DNA of 64,000 bases from Streptomyces sp. 2131.1 (GCF_900105515.1 NZ_FNSY01000001.1:4638001-4702000); one strand, 5' to 3'; counted from the first letter of the stretch, positions 42,081-51,192 are shown. The notes: generated by a model from the letters alone, not told the origin. Numbers and translations are program-made.

Positions 42081-43379
42081 GTGAGCGAGCACACCAACAA
42101 CGCTGTGGTACTGCGGTACGGCGATGGCGAGTACACCTACCCGGTGATCGACAGCACCGTCGGCGACAAGGGCTTCGACATCGGGAAGCTCCGGGCGAAC
42201 ACCGGCCTGGTGACGCTGGACAGCGGATACGGCAACACCGCTGCCTATAAATCGGCCATCACCTACCTCGACGGCGAGCAGGGCATCCTGCGCTACCGCG
42301 GCTACCCCATCGAGCAGCTCGCCGAGCGCTCGACGTTCCTCGAGGTCGCGTACACGCTGATCAACGGTGAGCTTCCCAAGGTCGACGAGCTGTCGACCTT
42401 CAAGAACGAGATCACCCAGCACACCCTGCTGCACGAGGACGTCAAGCGGTTCTTCGACGGCTTCCCGCGCGACGCCCACCCGATGGCCATGCTGTCCTCG
42501 GTCGTCAGCGCGCTGTCCACGTTCTACCAGGACAGCCACAACCCGTTCGACGAGGAGCAGCGCCACCTCTCGACGATCCGGCTGCTCGCCAAGCTCCCGA
42601 CCATCGCCGCGTACGCGTACAAGAAGTCGATCGGTCACCCGTTCGTCTACCCGCGCAACGACCTCGGCTACGTCGAGAACTTCCTGCGCATGACCTTCTC
42701 GGTCCCCGCCCAGGAGTACGAGCTCGACCCGGTCGTCGTCTCGGCGCTCGACAAGCTGCTCATCCTGCACGCGGACCACGAGCAGAACTGTTCGACCTCC
42801 ACCGTGCGCCTGGTCGGCTCCTCGCAGGCGAACATGTTCGCCTCGATCTCCGCCGGCATCTCCGCGCTCTGGGGTCCCCTGCACGGCGGCGCCAACCAGT
42901 CGGTCCTGGAGATGCTGGAAGGCATCCAGGCCAACGGCGGCGACGTCGACTCCTTCATCCGCAAGGTGAAGAACAAGGAGGACGGCGTCCGCCTGATGGG
43001 CTTCGGCCACCGGGTGTACAAGTCCTTCGACCCGCGCGCCAAGATCATCAAGGCCGCCGCGCACGACGTGCTGTCCGCCCTCGGCAAGTCCGACGAGCTG
43101 CTGGACATCGCGCTCAAGCTGGAGGAGCACGCGCTCTCCGACGAGTACTTCGTCTCGCGCAACCTCTACCCGAACGTGGACTTCTACACGGGCCTCATCT
43201 ACCGCGCGATGGGCTTCCCGACCGAGATGTTCACCGTGCTCTTCGCGCTCGGCCGCCTTCCCGGCTGGATCGCCCAGTGGCACGAGATGATCAAGGAGCC
43301 GGGTTCCCGCATCGGCCGCCCGCGCCAGATCTACACCGGCGAGGTCCTGCGCGACTTCGTCCCGGTCGAGGGCCGCTGA
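42081..43379 (+). CDS. citA: Citrate synthase
   Basis: Condenses oxaloacetate and acetyl-CoA at the entry of the TCA cycle. 432 residues, type II (hexameric-type) length. Active-site motifs: LHADHEQNCSTSTVR, WGPLHGGANQSVLEML (His), MGFGHRVYKSFDPRA (His), NVDFYTGLIYRAMG (Asp). Start at GTG (VSEHTNNAVVLRYG) with GAGGGATG before it, matching the recalled S. coelicolor N-terminus; an in-frame ATG 18 codons upstream has no site. Confidence 0.96.
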   Translation: MSEHTNNAVVLRYGDGEYTYPVIDSTVGDKGFDIGKLRANTGLVTLDSGYGNTAAYKSAITYLDGEQGILRYRGYPIEQLAERSTFLEVAYTLINGELPKVDELSTFKNEITQHTLLHEDVKRFFDGFPRDAHPMAMLSSVVSALSTFYQDSHNPFDEEQRHLSTIRLLAKLPTIAAYAYKKSIGHPFVYPRNDLGYVENFLRMTFSVPAQEYELDPVVVSALDKLLILHADHEQNCSTSTVRLVGSSQANMFASISAGISALWGPLHGGANQSVLEMLEGIQANGGDVDSFIRKVKNKEDGVRLMGFGHRVYKSFDPRAKIIKAAAHDVLSALGKSDELLDIALKLEEHALSDEYFVSRNLYPNVDFYTGLIYRAMGFPTEMFTVLFALGRLPGWIAQWHEMIKEPGSRIGRPRQIYTGEVLRDFVPVEGR

Positions 43380-43586
43380 ACGACCTCTACCGCATCCCGG
43401 CCCTGACTGACGCCGGACTCCTCGCCCCCGACTGCCGCGCCCTCGCCCCGAGCGAAGCGGAGCCGGGGGCGTCGTGCGTCCGCGGCCCGGTGGGGTGGGA
43501 GTGGGGGCGCGTGCGCTGCTACGGGCGTACGCGGGGCGCGTGCCGCGCCGTGTGCGTGCGCGGGGAGCGCTCCCGGCGTAAAGCGA

Positions 43587-43634
43587 GAAGCGCCTCGCCA
43601 TCGATCCCCCCACGGGCCGACAGCGAGGCGCTTC
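43587..43634 (+). terminator. Long hairpin after citA
   Basis: GAAGCGCCTCGC and GCGAGGCGCTTC are perfectly complementary across a 24-base loop, about 210 bases after the citA stop. It could be the citA terminator or part of a small RNA. Confidence 0.6.
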
Positions 43635-43811
43635 CCATATCCCGGAGCGGATTCCCCCCACGGGATCCGGCCGGGCGTTCTGTGGGAGCCGTAGCTCCTG
43701 GGTGCTGCCTCGGTACTGCTCGTCCTGCCTACTGCTGTGGTCTGCCGGGGTACGTACCGACGGGAGGGCCGCTCAAAGCTCCCCGGTGTACGTGCCCCGG
43801 CCCACTTGCCC

Positions 43812-43856
43812 GGAGCATCCCCCAAGATGCTCCGCCGGACGTCCCCCAAGACATCC
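43812..43856. repeat. Two tandem hairpins with the same CCCCCAAG loop
   Basis: GGAGCATCCCCCAAGATGCTCC and GGACGTCCCCCAAGACATCC are adjacent, each with 7-8 paired bases (one G-T pair in the second) and the shared loop CCCCCAAG (CTTGGGGG on the other strand). They probably act as terminators for copA or belong to a repeated hairpin family. Confidence 0.6.
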
Positions 43857-43935
43857 TTGGCATCGCACTCTAAGACTTACGAACCCATCGAATGGTTACC
43901 CTGAAACCAATGTGATCTGGATCTCATTGTGGATA

Positions 43936-46374
43936 TTACGTGAAGGACCGCAGGCGCAGGCTGTTCGTCACGACGAAGACCGATGAGAAGGCCATCGCCG
44001 CTCCGGCAATCATAGGGTTGAGCAGCCCAAATGCCGCAAGGGGTAGAGCGGCCACGTTGTAGCCGAAAGCCCAGAAAAGGTTGCCCCTGATGGTGGTGAG
44101 GGTGCGCCGGGAGAGACGGATGGCGTCAGCTGTCACCTTGAGATCTCCACGAACGAGGGTGAGGTCGCTCGCCTCGATCGCCGCGTCGGTGCCGGTGCCC
44201 ATCGCCAGACCCAGGTCGGCGGTGGCCAGCGCGGCCGCGTCGTTGACCCCGTCGCCGACCATGGCGACGACCCGCCCCTGAGCCTGCAGATCCCGGATGA
44301 CGTGCGCCTTCTCCTCGGGCAGCACCTCCGCGCGGACCTCGCTGATCCCGACCTCGCGGGCCACGGACTGAGCCACGGCGCGGTTGTCGCCGGTCAGCAG
44401 GATCGGTGTGAGACCGAGATCCCGGAGCGCGGCGACGGCCTCCGCGCTGGACTCCTTGACCGCGTCGGCGACTTCGAGGACGGCGCGCGCCTCGCCGTCC
44501 CAGCCGACGGCGACGGCCGTACGCCCTTGGGCGGCGGCGTCCGCGACGGCGGTGGCCAGGGTGTCGGGCAGGGGGATTCCGGCCTCGGTGAGCAGCTGGG
44601 GGCGCCCGACGAGGACGGTGTGGCCGTCGACGGTGCCCCGGACGCCGAGGCCGGGCACGTTGGTGAAGCCCTCGGGGGCGGGGAGGGGGGCGCCGGTGCG
44701 GTCGGTGGCCGCGGTGGCGACGGCCCGGGCGATGGGGTGCTCGGAGGCGTTCTCGAGGGCTCCGGCGAGGCGGAGGGCGTCGGACTCGGTGTTTCCGGCG
44801 GCCGTGTGGACGGCCTGGAGGGTCATGCGGCCGGTGGTGACGGTGCCGGTCTTGTCCAGGACGACCGTGTCGACGCGGCGGGTGGACTCCAGGACCTCGG
44901 GGCCCTTGATGAGGATGCCGAGCTGGGCACCGCGCCCGGTGCCGACCATGAGCGCGGTCGGCGTCGCCAGGCCCAGGGCGCAGGGGCAGGCGATGATCAG
45001 GACGGCCACCGCCGACGTGAACGCCGCCGTCACGTCGTCCGTGGCCAGCAGCCACGCGACCAGGGTGGACAGGGCGATGAGCAGGACGACCGGGACGAAC
45101 ACCGCCGAGATCCGGTCGGCCAGCCGCTGCACCTCGGCCTTGCCGTTCTGCGCGTCCTCGACGAGCTTCGCCATCCGGGCCAGCCGGGTGTCCGCGCCGA
45201 CCCGGGTCGCCTCGAGGACGAGCCGGCCGGAGGCGTTCACGGTGGCCCCGGCGACCTGGTCCCCGACGCCCACATCCACGGGGACGGACTCGCCGGTGAG
45301 CATGGACGCGTCCACGGCCGAGCCGCCTTCGACGACCGTGCCGTCCGTCGCGATCTTCTCGCCGGGCCGGACGACGAAGCGGTCGCCCACGGCGAGCCGG
45401 CCGACGGGCACGCGCACCTCGGTCCCGCCGCGCAGGACGGCCACGTCCTTGGCGCCCAGGTGCATCAGCGCCCGCAGCGCGGCCCCGGCCCTCCGCTTGG
45501 ACTTCGCTTCCAGGTAGCGGCCCAGCAGGATGAAGGTGGTGACGCCCGCCGCGACCTCCAGGTAGACGGTCGTCGAGCCGTCGGCGCGGGAGGCCGTCAG
45601 GCCGAAGCCGTGCCGCATGCCGGGCATCCCGGCGTCACCGAGGAACAGCGCCCACAGCGACCACCCGAAGGCGGCGAGGGTGCCCACCGAGACGAGCGTG
45701 TCCATGGTGGCCGCGCCGTGCCGCAGATTGGTCCAGGCGGCCCGGTGGAAGGGCAGGGCGCCCCAGACGACGACGGGCGCGGCGAGGGTGAGCGAGAGCC
45801 ACTGCCAGTTGTCGAACTGCAGCGCGGGGATCATCGCCAGGGCGACGACGGGGGCGGCCAGCACGGCGCAGACGACGAGCCGCTGCCGGAGGGAGGCCAG
45901 GGCGGGGTCGGGGGTGTCCTCGGGGGCGGGGCCGGTGTGTAGCGGCCCCTCCGGTTCCGGTTCCGCTTCCTGTGCCGGCTCTTGTGCCGGTTCTTGTGCC
46001 GGTCCGGGTTCGGAGACCCGCGCATCCGGCCGTTCCGGGCGGGCGGCCTCGGCCGGAGGGGGTGTGGCGGTCTGCGGCGCGGGCGGGGTGGTCTGCGGCT
46101 CGGCCCGGGGCAGCGGCTTCGCCGTATAGCCGGTCTTCTCGACGGTGGCGACGAGGTCCCGCACGGAGACGCCTGCGCCGTCGTAGCGGACGCGGGCCTT
46201 CTCGGTGGCGTAGTTGACGGTGGCGGTGACGCCGTCCATCCGGTTGAGCTTCTTCTCGACGCGGGCCGCGCAGGACGCGCAGGTCATGCCGCCGATCATG
46301 AACTCGGCCTGGGACAGCTCCGCCGCCGGGGTCCCGGCCTCCGTCGCGCTGTGCGTATCCGATGCGCTGTGCAT
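43936..46374 (-). CDS. copA: Copper-exporting P1B-type ATPase
   Basis: 812-residue membrane ATPase that pumps Cu(I) out. N-terminal heavy-metal domain with GMTCASCAARVEKK, then an unusual Pro/Glu/Ala-rich linker of about 80 residues with PAQE repeats. Membrane core with IIACPCALGLATP (CPC metal site), phosphorylation motif VVLDKTGTVTTG, ASEHPIARA (HP locus), and hinge AMVGDGVNDAAALA. AGGAG precedes the ATG. It is the second gene of the copper operon, 124 bases after copZ. Confidence 0.96.
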   Translation of the reverse strand: MHSASDTHSATEAGTPAAELSQAEFMIGGMTCASCAARVEKKLNRMDGVTATVNYATEKARVRYDGAGVSVRDLVATVEKTGYTAKPLPRAEPQTTPPAPQTATPPPAEAARPERPDARVSEPGPAQEPAQEPAQEAEPEPEGPLHTGPAPEDTPDPALASLRQRLVVCAVLAAPVVALAMIPALQFDNWQWLSLTLAAPVVVWGALPFHRAAWTNLRHGAATMDTLVSVGTLAAFGWSLWALFLGDAGMPGMRHGFGLTASRADGSTTVYLEVAAGVTTFILLGRYLEAKSKRRAGAALRALMHLGAKDVAVLRGGTEVRVPVGRLAVGDRFVVRPGEKIATDGTVVEGGSAVDASMLTGESVPVDVGVGDQVAGATVNASGRLVLEATRVGADTRLARMAKLVEDAQNGKAEVQRLADRISAVFVPVVLLIALSTLVAWLLATDDVTAAFTSAVAVLIIACPCALGLATPTALMVGTGRGAQLGILIKGPEVLESTRRVDTVVLDKTGTVTTGRMTLQAVHTAAGNTESDALRLAGALENASEHPIARAVATAATDRTGAPLPAPEGFTNVPGLGVRGTVDGHTVLVGRPQLLTEAGIPLPDTLATAVADAAAQGRTAVAVGWDGEARAVLEVADAVKESSAEAVAALRDLGLTPILLTGDNRAVAQSVAREVGISEVRAEVLPEEKAHVIRDLQAQGRVVAMVGDGVNDAAALATADLGLAMGTGTDAAIEASDLTLVRGDLKVTADAIRLSRRTLTTIRGNLFWAFGYNVAALPLAAFGLLNPMIAGAAMAFSSVFVVTNSLRLRSFT

Positions 46375-46498
46375 GTCCGAACTCCTGGAACGCCGACCGG
46401 GCCGTACCCCACCAGTATCTGCTGGTCGGTCCGGCCCGGCGGTGACGGGTGGTGCGAGTGATGCGGATGGTGCGGGGGTCCGGGGGCTCCCGGGACGG

Positions 46499-46807
46499 TC
46501 AGGCGCGGCCGGTGAGCTCGTACCCCGCCTCGTCGACGGCGGCGCGTACGGCCTCGTCGTCCAGCGGGCCCTGCGAGACGACCGTCACCTGCCCGGTGGA
46601 CGCCACGGCCTTCACCGAGGTGACACCCTCGATGGCGGAGACCTCGTCGGAGACGGCGCCCTCGCAGTGTCCGCAGGTCATGCCGGTCACCTGGTAGACG
46701 GTGGTCACGCCGGCCGGCCCGGCGTCCGTGCCCGCGCTGTCGTGGCAGGAACCGCTGGGCGAGCAGCAGGAGCCGGTCGCCTGGGGGAGCTGGGTCTCGG
46801 CGGTCAT
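46499..46807 (-). CDS. copZ: Copper chaperone CopZ with Cys-rich N-terminus
   Basis: 102 residues; GAGGAGA precedes the ATG. The heavy-metal-associated domain (VYQVTGMTCGHCEGAVSDEV) follows an N-terminal extension of about 35 residues with three more Cys and one His (GSCCSPSGSCHDSAG), which could add copper ligands. It delivers Cu(I) to CopA, encoded next. The operon is under a CsoR-type operator. Confidence 0.92.
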   Translation of the reverse strand: MTAETQLPQATGSCCSPSGSCHDSAGTDAGPAGVTTVYQVTGMTCGHCEGAVSDEVSAIEGVTSVKAVASTGQVTVVSQGPLDDEAVRAAVDEAGYELTGRA

Positions 46808-46878
46808 GGTGTTCTCCTCTTCGACGGGCACGCGGGGTGGAGGGGCGCACACCGGTGCGCCTCCATGCTCCCCACTTT

Positions 46879-46895
46879 ATACCCCTAGGGGGTAT
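46879..46895 (-). promoter_or_regulatory. CsoR operator of copZA
   Basis: ATACCCCTAGGGGGTAT, arms ATACCCC/GGGGTAT, the classic copper-responsive CsoR palindrome. On the minus strand it overlaps TATAAA, a likely -10 element, about 72 bases before copZ. The TAG stop codon of the upstream TetR gene lies inside it. No csoR gene is in the window. Confidence 0.85.
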
Positions 46896-47640
46896 GAGGC
46901 GAGTCGGGGCACGCGGCCGTGTCGGCGGGGATCATGGGTTCGAGGTACCGGTGGAGGACCGTCTTCAGCTCCCTGATGTACGCCTCCCGCTCGTCGCCCT
47001 CGTGCTCCATGATCACGTCCAGGCCGGACTTGAAGACGTGGAAGATCATCGTGGCGATCCGGGTGACCTCGGCGGGCGGCTTGTCCGGCAGGTATCCGGC
47101 GAGGATCGACTCGACGCGCGCGAGCATCGTGACGTGCACGGCGTCGTGCTCCTTGGTGCCCATGCCGGGAATCTCGGAGCCGTGCATCAGGACCGTGAAC
47201 GCCGGGTTCTCGCAGTTGAACTCGATCAGCGGGTCGAGCGTGGCGTCGAGCATCCCGTCCAGCGGCAGCTTCAGGTGGTCGGCCAGGAAGGCGGCCCCGT
47301 AGGTCTCCCGCCAGCGGGTCAGGAGCTGGTCGCCGAGCTCGACCGCGATGGCCTCCTTGTTGGGGAAGAACTGGTACAGCGTCCCGGGCGAGACACCGGC
47401 CTCGCGGGCGATGGCGTTGGTGCTCGCGGCGGTGTAGCCCGTCGTGCAGAACACGTCGGCCGCGGCCTTGAGCAGCTGCGCGATACGGGCTTCGCCCCGG
47501 GCCTGCCGCCTGCGCGGCCTGGCGGGGGCCCCGGCCCCGCCCGCCTTCCCGGCGCGCGCGGCGTCCCCGGCCGGCGCGGCGCCTCCCTCGGGCTCGGCGC
47601 CCTCCGTCGGCTCGGCGCTCCCGGACCTGGCCTGCGACAC
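46885..47640 (-). CDS. TetR-family regulator of the MMPL exporter
   Basis: 251 residues from GTG (weak GGGGA upstream). A 45-residue Ala/Gly/Glu-rich N-terminal tail precedes the HTH (ARIAQLLKAAADVFCTTGYT, NAIAREAGVSPGTLYQFFPN). C-terminal ligand domain ends in LHRYLEPMIPADTAACPDSP. It is divergent from the MMPL transporter across an inverted repeat of about 21 bases per arm, so it very likely represses the exporter. Its stop codon lies within the copper operator. Confidence 0.9.
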   Translation of the reverse strand: MSQARSGSAEPTEGAEPEGGAAPAGDAARAGKAGGAGAPARPRRRQARGEARIAQLLKAAADVFCTTGYTAASTNAIAREAGVSPGTLYQFFPNKEAIAVELGDQLLTRWRETYGAAFLADHLKLPLDGMLDATLDPLIEFNCENPAFTVLMHGSEIPGMGTKEHDAVHVTMLARVESILAGYLPDKPPAEVTRIATMIFHVFKSGLDVIMEHEGDEREAYIRELKTVLHRYLEPMIPADTAACPDSPHTP

Positions 47641-47670
47641 GGTGAATCCCCAGCTTTCGTGAGCGGTTGA

Positions 47671-47725
47671 CAAACGCGAGAGGTCGCTCGCATTCTTATG
47701 AAACGCGAGCGATGACTCGTGTTTG
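47671..47725. promoter_or_regulatory. Large inverted repeat between the TetR and MMPL genes
   Basis: CAAACGCGAGAGGTCGCTCGC (47671-47691) pairs with GCGAGCGATGACTCGTGTTTG (47705-47725) at 17 of 21 positions. AAACGCGAG also recurs at 47701-47709. This arrangement suits two cooperating TetR dimers. Confidence 0.75.
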
Positions 47726-47824
47726 CCAGTGTATGTGGCAACGACTGATCCATGCTGCCCTGCGCGGCCGCCTCGTGCTGCCGCCCCGCGCGCCCGGATC
47801 CGGGGAAAAAGGGGACACCGCACC

Positions 47825-50065
47825 ATGCCTGAAGTCAACGGTCCGCAGCGCTTGGGGGGCTGGACGCGTTTCGTCACCGCGCGCCCCCGGCTCACGCTGC
47901 TGGCGGCCTTGGTGATCACCGCCCTCGCGGTCCTCGCGGGCAGCGGCGTCGCCGACCGCATGGGCAGCGGCGGCTGGCAGGCCCCGGACGCCGAGTCCAC
48001 CTACGCCACGAAGGCGCTGGAACGCGAGTTCCCCGCCTCCCAGCCGAACCTCCTGCTCCTCGTCGACACCAAAGGCGCCTCCGTCGACGACCCGGCCGTG
48101 GCCGCCGAGGCGGCGCGCCTGGCGAAGCGGCTGGCCGGCGAGGCGGACGTCGTGGGCGTCCGCTCCTACTGGCAGGACAAGACACCCGCGCTGCGCGCCG
48201 AGGACGGCAAGGAGGCGCTGATCGCCGCCCGCATCGAGGGCGACGACAAGGCGTCGGGCGAGGTCCTGGACCGGATGGCCCCGGCCTACCGGGGGAACCA
48301 CGGACCGGTGAGCGTCTCGCTCGGCGGCCCCGTGGCCGTGCAGCACGAGATGCAGACGATCATCCAGGACGACCTGCTGAGGGCCGAGATGATCGCCCTG
48401 CCGGTGACGCTGGTGCTGCTCGTCATGGTCTTCGGCAGCGCCGTCGCCGCCCTGCTGCCCCTGGGTGTGGGCATCGTCGCCATCCTGGGGACCAACGCGG
48501 TGCTGCGCGGCATCACCGAGTTCACCGACGTCTCCGTCTTCGCCCAGAACCTCACCACGGCACTCGGGCTCGGACTCGCCATCGATTACGCCCTGTTCAT
48601 CGTCCGCCGCTTCCGCGAGGAGCTGGCGACCGGCGCCCCGACCCGGACGGCCATCGGGACCACGCTGCGCACGGCCGGCAGGACCGTGCTGTTCTCGGCC
48701 CTGACGGTCGCGGTCTCGCTCGCGGCGATGCTGGTCTTCCCGCAGTACTTCCTGCGCTCCTTCGCGTACGCGGGCATCGCCGTGGTGCTCCTGGCCGCCT
48801 CGGCCGCCCTGATCCTCCTGCCGGCCGCGCTGATGCTCCTCGGCCCCCGGGTCAACTCCCTGGACCTCCGGAAGCTGCTGCGGCGCGGCCGCGCGAAGCC
48901 GCAGGCTGAGGCCGGGGCGGGCTGGGCCCGGTTCACCGCGCTGGTGATGCGCAGGGCGCCGGTCTTCGCGGTGGTCACGAGCGTGGGGCTCGTCCTCCTC
49001 GGGGTGCCGTTCCTGGGCGTCAAGTTCGGTACGGCGGACGACCGGCAGCTGCCCGCGTCCGCCGAGTCCCACGTGGTGCAGCAGCACCTGCGGGACGGGT
49101 TCCCCGGCAGCCCCGGCGGGAGCCTCGACGTCCTTGCGGAGGGCGAGGCGACGCCCGCCCAGTACGCCGAGTACCGCGACCGGCTCGCCGGGCTCCCCGG
49201 GGTGCTCCGGGTCGACGGCCCGCTCACCGAGGGGAGGGCCGCCTACTTCAGCGTGCTGGGGAAGGGCGAGCCGGTGGGGGAGGAGACCCAGCGCCTGGTG
49301 AAGGACCTCCGGGCCGAATCCGCGCCGTTCAAGACCTCCGTGACGGGCACGGCCGCGGTCCTGGTCGACTCCAAGGCCGCCATCGGCGACCGGCTGCCGT
49401 GGGCGGTGGGCATCATCGCCGTGGTGACGCTGCTGCTGGTCTTCCTGCTGACCGGAAGCGTGCTCATACCCCTCCAGGCAGTGGTGCTCAACGCCCTGAG
49501 CCTCACCGCGATGTTCGGTGCGGTCGTGTGGGTCTTCCAGGACGGCCACCTGTCCGGACTGCTCTCGTTCACCAGCACCGGTGACATAGAGACGACGCTC
49601 CCGGTCCTCATGTTCTGCGTCGCCTTCGGACTCTCCATGGACTACGGGGTGTTCCTGCTCTCCCGGATCAAGGAGGAGTACGACCGCACCGGTGGCCACG
49701 AGCAGGCGGTGGCGTTCGGGCTGCGGCGTACGGGCGGGCTGATCACCGCGGCGGCCGTGATCCTGGCGGTCGTGATGGTCGCCATCGGTACCTCGCGGGT
49801 GACAAACACCAAGATGCTCGGCCTGGGCATCGCGCTCGCCGTACTGATGGACGCGATGGTGGTCCGCAGCCTCCTCGTCCCGACGGTGATGAAGCTGATG
49901 GGCCGGGCGAGCTGGTGGGCGCCGGCGCCACTGCGCAGGTTCCACCAGCGGTTCGGGCTGAGTGAGGGGGAGGAGGCGCGGCCGGAGTCCGAGGAGGCGC
50001 GGCCGGAGGCGGGGGCGATAGTGGGCCCGGCGTCCGAGGAGGAGAGGGTCCCGAGCGGGACGTGA
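47825..50065 (+). CDS. MMPL-family (RND superfamily) exporter
   Basis: 746-residue membrane transporter that exports lipids or hydrophobic drugs using the proton gradient. About 12 membrane segments in two halves, each with a large extracytoplasmic loop. Characteristic MMPL motifs GLAIDYALFIVRRFREEL in half 1 and FGLSMDYGVFLLSRIKEEYD in half 2 carry the conserved Asp-Tyr pairs. C-terminal tail has repeated SEEARPE. AAAAAGGGG precedes the ATG. It is paired with a divergent TetR gene, the usual layout for a drug efflux pump. Confidence 0.93.
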   Translation: MPEVNGPQRLGGWTRFVTARPRLTLLAALVITALAVLAGSGVADRMGSGGWQAPDAESTYATKALEREFPASQPNLLLLVDTKGASVDDPAVAAEAARLAKRLAGEADVVGVRSYWQDKTPALRAEDGKEALIAARIEGDDKASGEVLDRMAPAYRGNHGPVSVSLGGPVAVQHEMQTIIQDDLLRAEMIALPVTLVLLVMVFGSAVAALLPLGVGIVAILGTNAVLRGITEFTDVSVFAQNLTTALGLGLAIDYALFIVRRFREELATGAPTRTAIGTTLRTAGRTVLFSALTVAVSLAAMLVFPQYFLRSFAYAGIAVVLLAASAALILLPAALMLLGPRVNSLDLRKLLRRGRAKPQAEAGAGWARFTALVMRRAPVFAVVTSVGLVLLGVPFLGVKFGTADDRQLPASAESHVVQQHLRDGFPGSPGGSLDVLAEGEATPAQYAEYRDRLAGLPGVLRVDGPLTEGRAAYFSVLGKGEPVGEETQRLVKDLRAESAPFKTSVTGTAAVLVDSKAAIGDRLPWAVGIIAVVTLLLVFLLTGSVLIPLQAVVLNALSLTAMFGAVVWVFQDGHLSGLLSFTSTGDIETTLPVLMFCVAFGLSMDYGVFLLSRIKEEYDRTGGHEQAVAFGLRRTGGLITAAAVILAVVMVAIGTSRVTNTKMLGLGIALAVLMDAMVVRSLLVPTVMKLMGRASWWAPAPLRRFHQRFGLSEGEEARPESEEARPEAGAIVGPASEEERVPSGT

Positions 50066-50128
50066 GGCCCGGGGGCGGGGCGGAGGGAGGGGAGGCCCCG
50101 CGGGACCGCCCGCCCCTCTGCCGCCCCC

Positions 50129-50326
50129 TCAGCCCCGCCGCCCCCGGTTCCCCGGCCGGGCCGCCACCCAGGCCCGGACGGTGTCCGCGTACCAGAAGGG
50201 CTTGCCGCTCTCCACGTGGTCGGGGCCCGGGAGGAGGCCGTGCTTGCGATAGGAGCGGACCGTGTCCGGCTGAACCCGGATGTGCGCGGCGATGTCCTTG
50301 TAGGACCAGAGCCTCGTGTCCGTCAT
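50129..50326 (-). CDS. Small helix-turn-helix (excisionase/MerR-like) protein
   Basis: 65 residues: WSYKDIAAHIRVQPDTVRSY then RKHGLLPGPDHV and a wing-like SGKPFWYADTVRAWV. The fold is that of stand-alone winged MerR/Xis-type HTH proteins common in Streptomyces. AGAGGTG sits five bases before the ATG. No integrase or phage gene is near, so a chromosomal regulatory role is more likely than excision. Confidence 0.8.
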   Translation of the reverse strand: MTDTRLWSYKDIAAHIRVQPDTVRSYRKHGLLPGPDHVESGKPFWYADTVRAWVAARPGNRGRRG

Positions 50327-50574
50327 GGTGCCACCTCTCTGCACCGCGGCGGCGGCCGGGAAGCCGTCGGGGGAGTCGCGCCGCGGTCGCTGACGATCAC
50401 TCAGCCTCGGCGGGGTGATCGCCGGCGGTCGGTACCGGTCGGGGCCTGTAGAGCGCCTGTGACGGAAAACCCGCGTAACGGAGATATGCGTGACAAGGGG
50501 GTGATCTTCGCGGGGCGTCCGGCGGATCCGCCGCGCCCGCCCGCGCCTATCCGACGGTCAACGGTGCACGCCGG

Positions 50575-50970
50575 TCACGCGGTTGGGGCAACCGGCGCGT
50601 CACCGCGCCAGAGCGCGGCCCAGGTGTCGGCGTCGACCACGCCACTGGCCGGGAGCGGCGGGTGGTCGGCCTGGAAGCGCTGGACGGCGTCCAGGGTGCG
50701 CAGGCCGAACGAACCGTCGACCGCGGTCCACGGCAGGTACTGCCGGTTGGCGAGCATGCACTGCACCTGGAAGGCCCGGTCGCCCCGGTCGCCGAAGACG
50801 GTGAGCCCGTCCCCGTCGTAGAAGGCGCACACGGGGCTGGAGCCGGCCGGCGGCACGTTCTCGGCGTCGGCGGAGGCGCCCGGGGCCGCGGCGAGGGAGG
50901 CCGCCAGCGCGAGGCCGGCCAGCGCCCCGGCGACGAGGCTGCGGCGCGGGATGAGAGAGGTTCGGGGCAT
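50575..50970 (-). CDS. Secreted peptidoglycan-binding protein
   Basis: 131 residues. Signal peptide (RRSLVAGALAGLALAASLAA, cleavage near ASA-DAE) and one PG_binding_1 domain: DRAFQVQCMLANRQYLP, VDGSFGLRTLDAVQRFQADH, GVVDADTWAALW. It has two Cys (VCAFYD, QCMLAN). No catalytic domain, so it probably only binds cell wall. Confidence 0.85.
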   Translation of the reverse strand: MPRTSLIPRRSLVAGALAGLALAASLAAAPGASADAENVPPAGSSPVCAFYDGDGLTVFGDRGDRAFQVQCMLANRQYLPWTAVDGSFGLRTLDAVQRFQADHPPLPASGVVDADTWAALWRGDAPVAPTA

Positions 50971-51192
50971 GGGGCTCGCTCCTAGCGGTGAGGTCGGGGG
51001 GCGGGCCCGTGGGGCCCGGTCTCACCGAGGACAACAGCTCGCACCGGCGTCACGTCACTGCCGGATCCCGGCCAAGCCGCCCGAACCGGGCGGAAGACCG
51101 GGGGGCGGGCCCCCGGGCCCCCGTGCCCACGGGCGTCCAGGACCCCCGAGCCCACGGGTCCCCAGGGGCCCCGAGCCCACGAGCGGCCCCCC
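50971..51192. other. Non-coding stretch downstream of iolE
   Basis: About 220 very G+C-rich bases. It contains GGGCCCCCGGGCCC and two copies of CCCCGAGCCCACG (about 51144 and 51170), which may fold into the iolE terminator. No coding frame is convincing. Confidence 0.4.

Larger units (their letters stand above)
43380..43935. other. Hairpin-rich non-coding stretch between citA and copA
   Basis: About 550 bases between convergent genes without a credible coding frame. It holds four or more stem-loops: a 12-base perfect stem (43587-43634), GGAGC-CGTA-GCTCC, and two tandem hairpins at 43812-43833 and 43837-43856 with the same loop. The word TCCCCCCACGGG also occurs twice. Base composition falls clearly towards copA (43861-43935). 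Confidence 0.6.

Noticed and set aside
45964..45999. Short 12-bp repeats in the copA linker as a possible mobile or variable element
   Set aside because: Only about three units, within a Pro/Glu linker where low complexity is expected; no sign of variability.
50129..50326. HTH gene considered as an excisionase of an integrated element
   Set aside because: No integrase, attachment-site repeat or tRNA gene is nearby; small stand-alone HTH genes are common in Streptomyces chromosomes.
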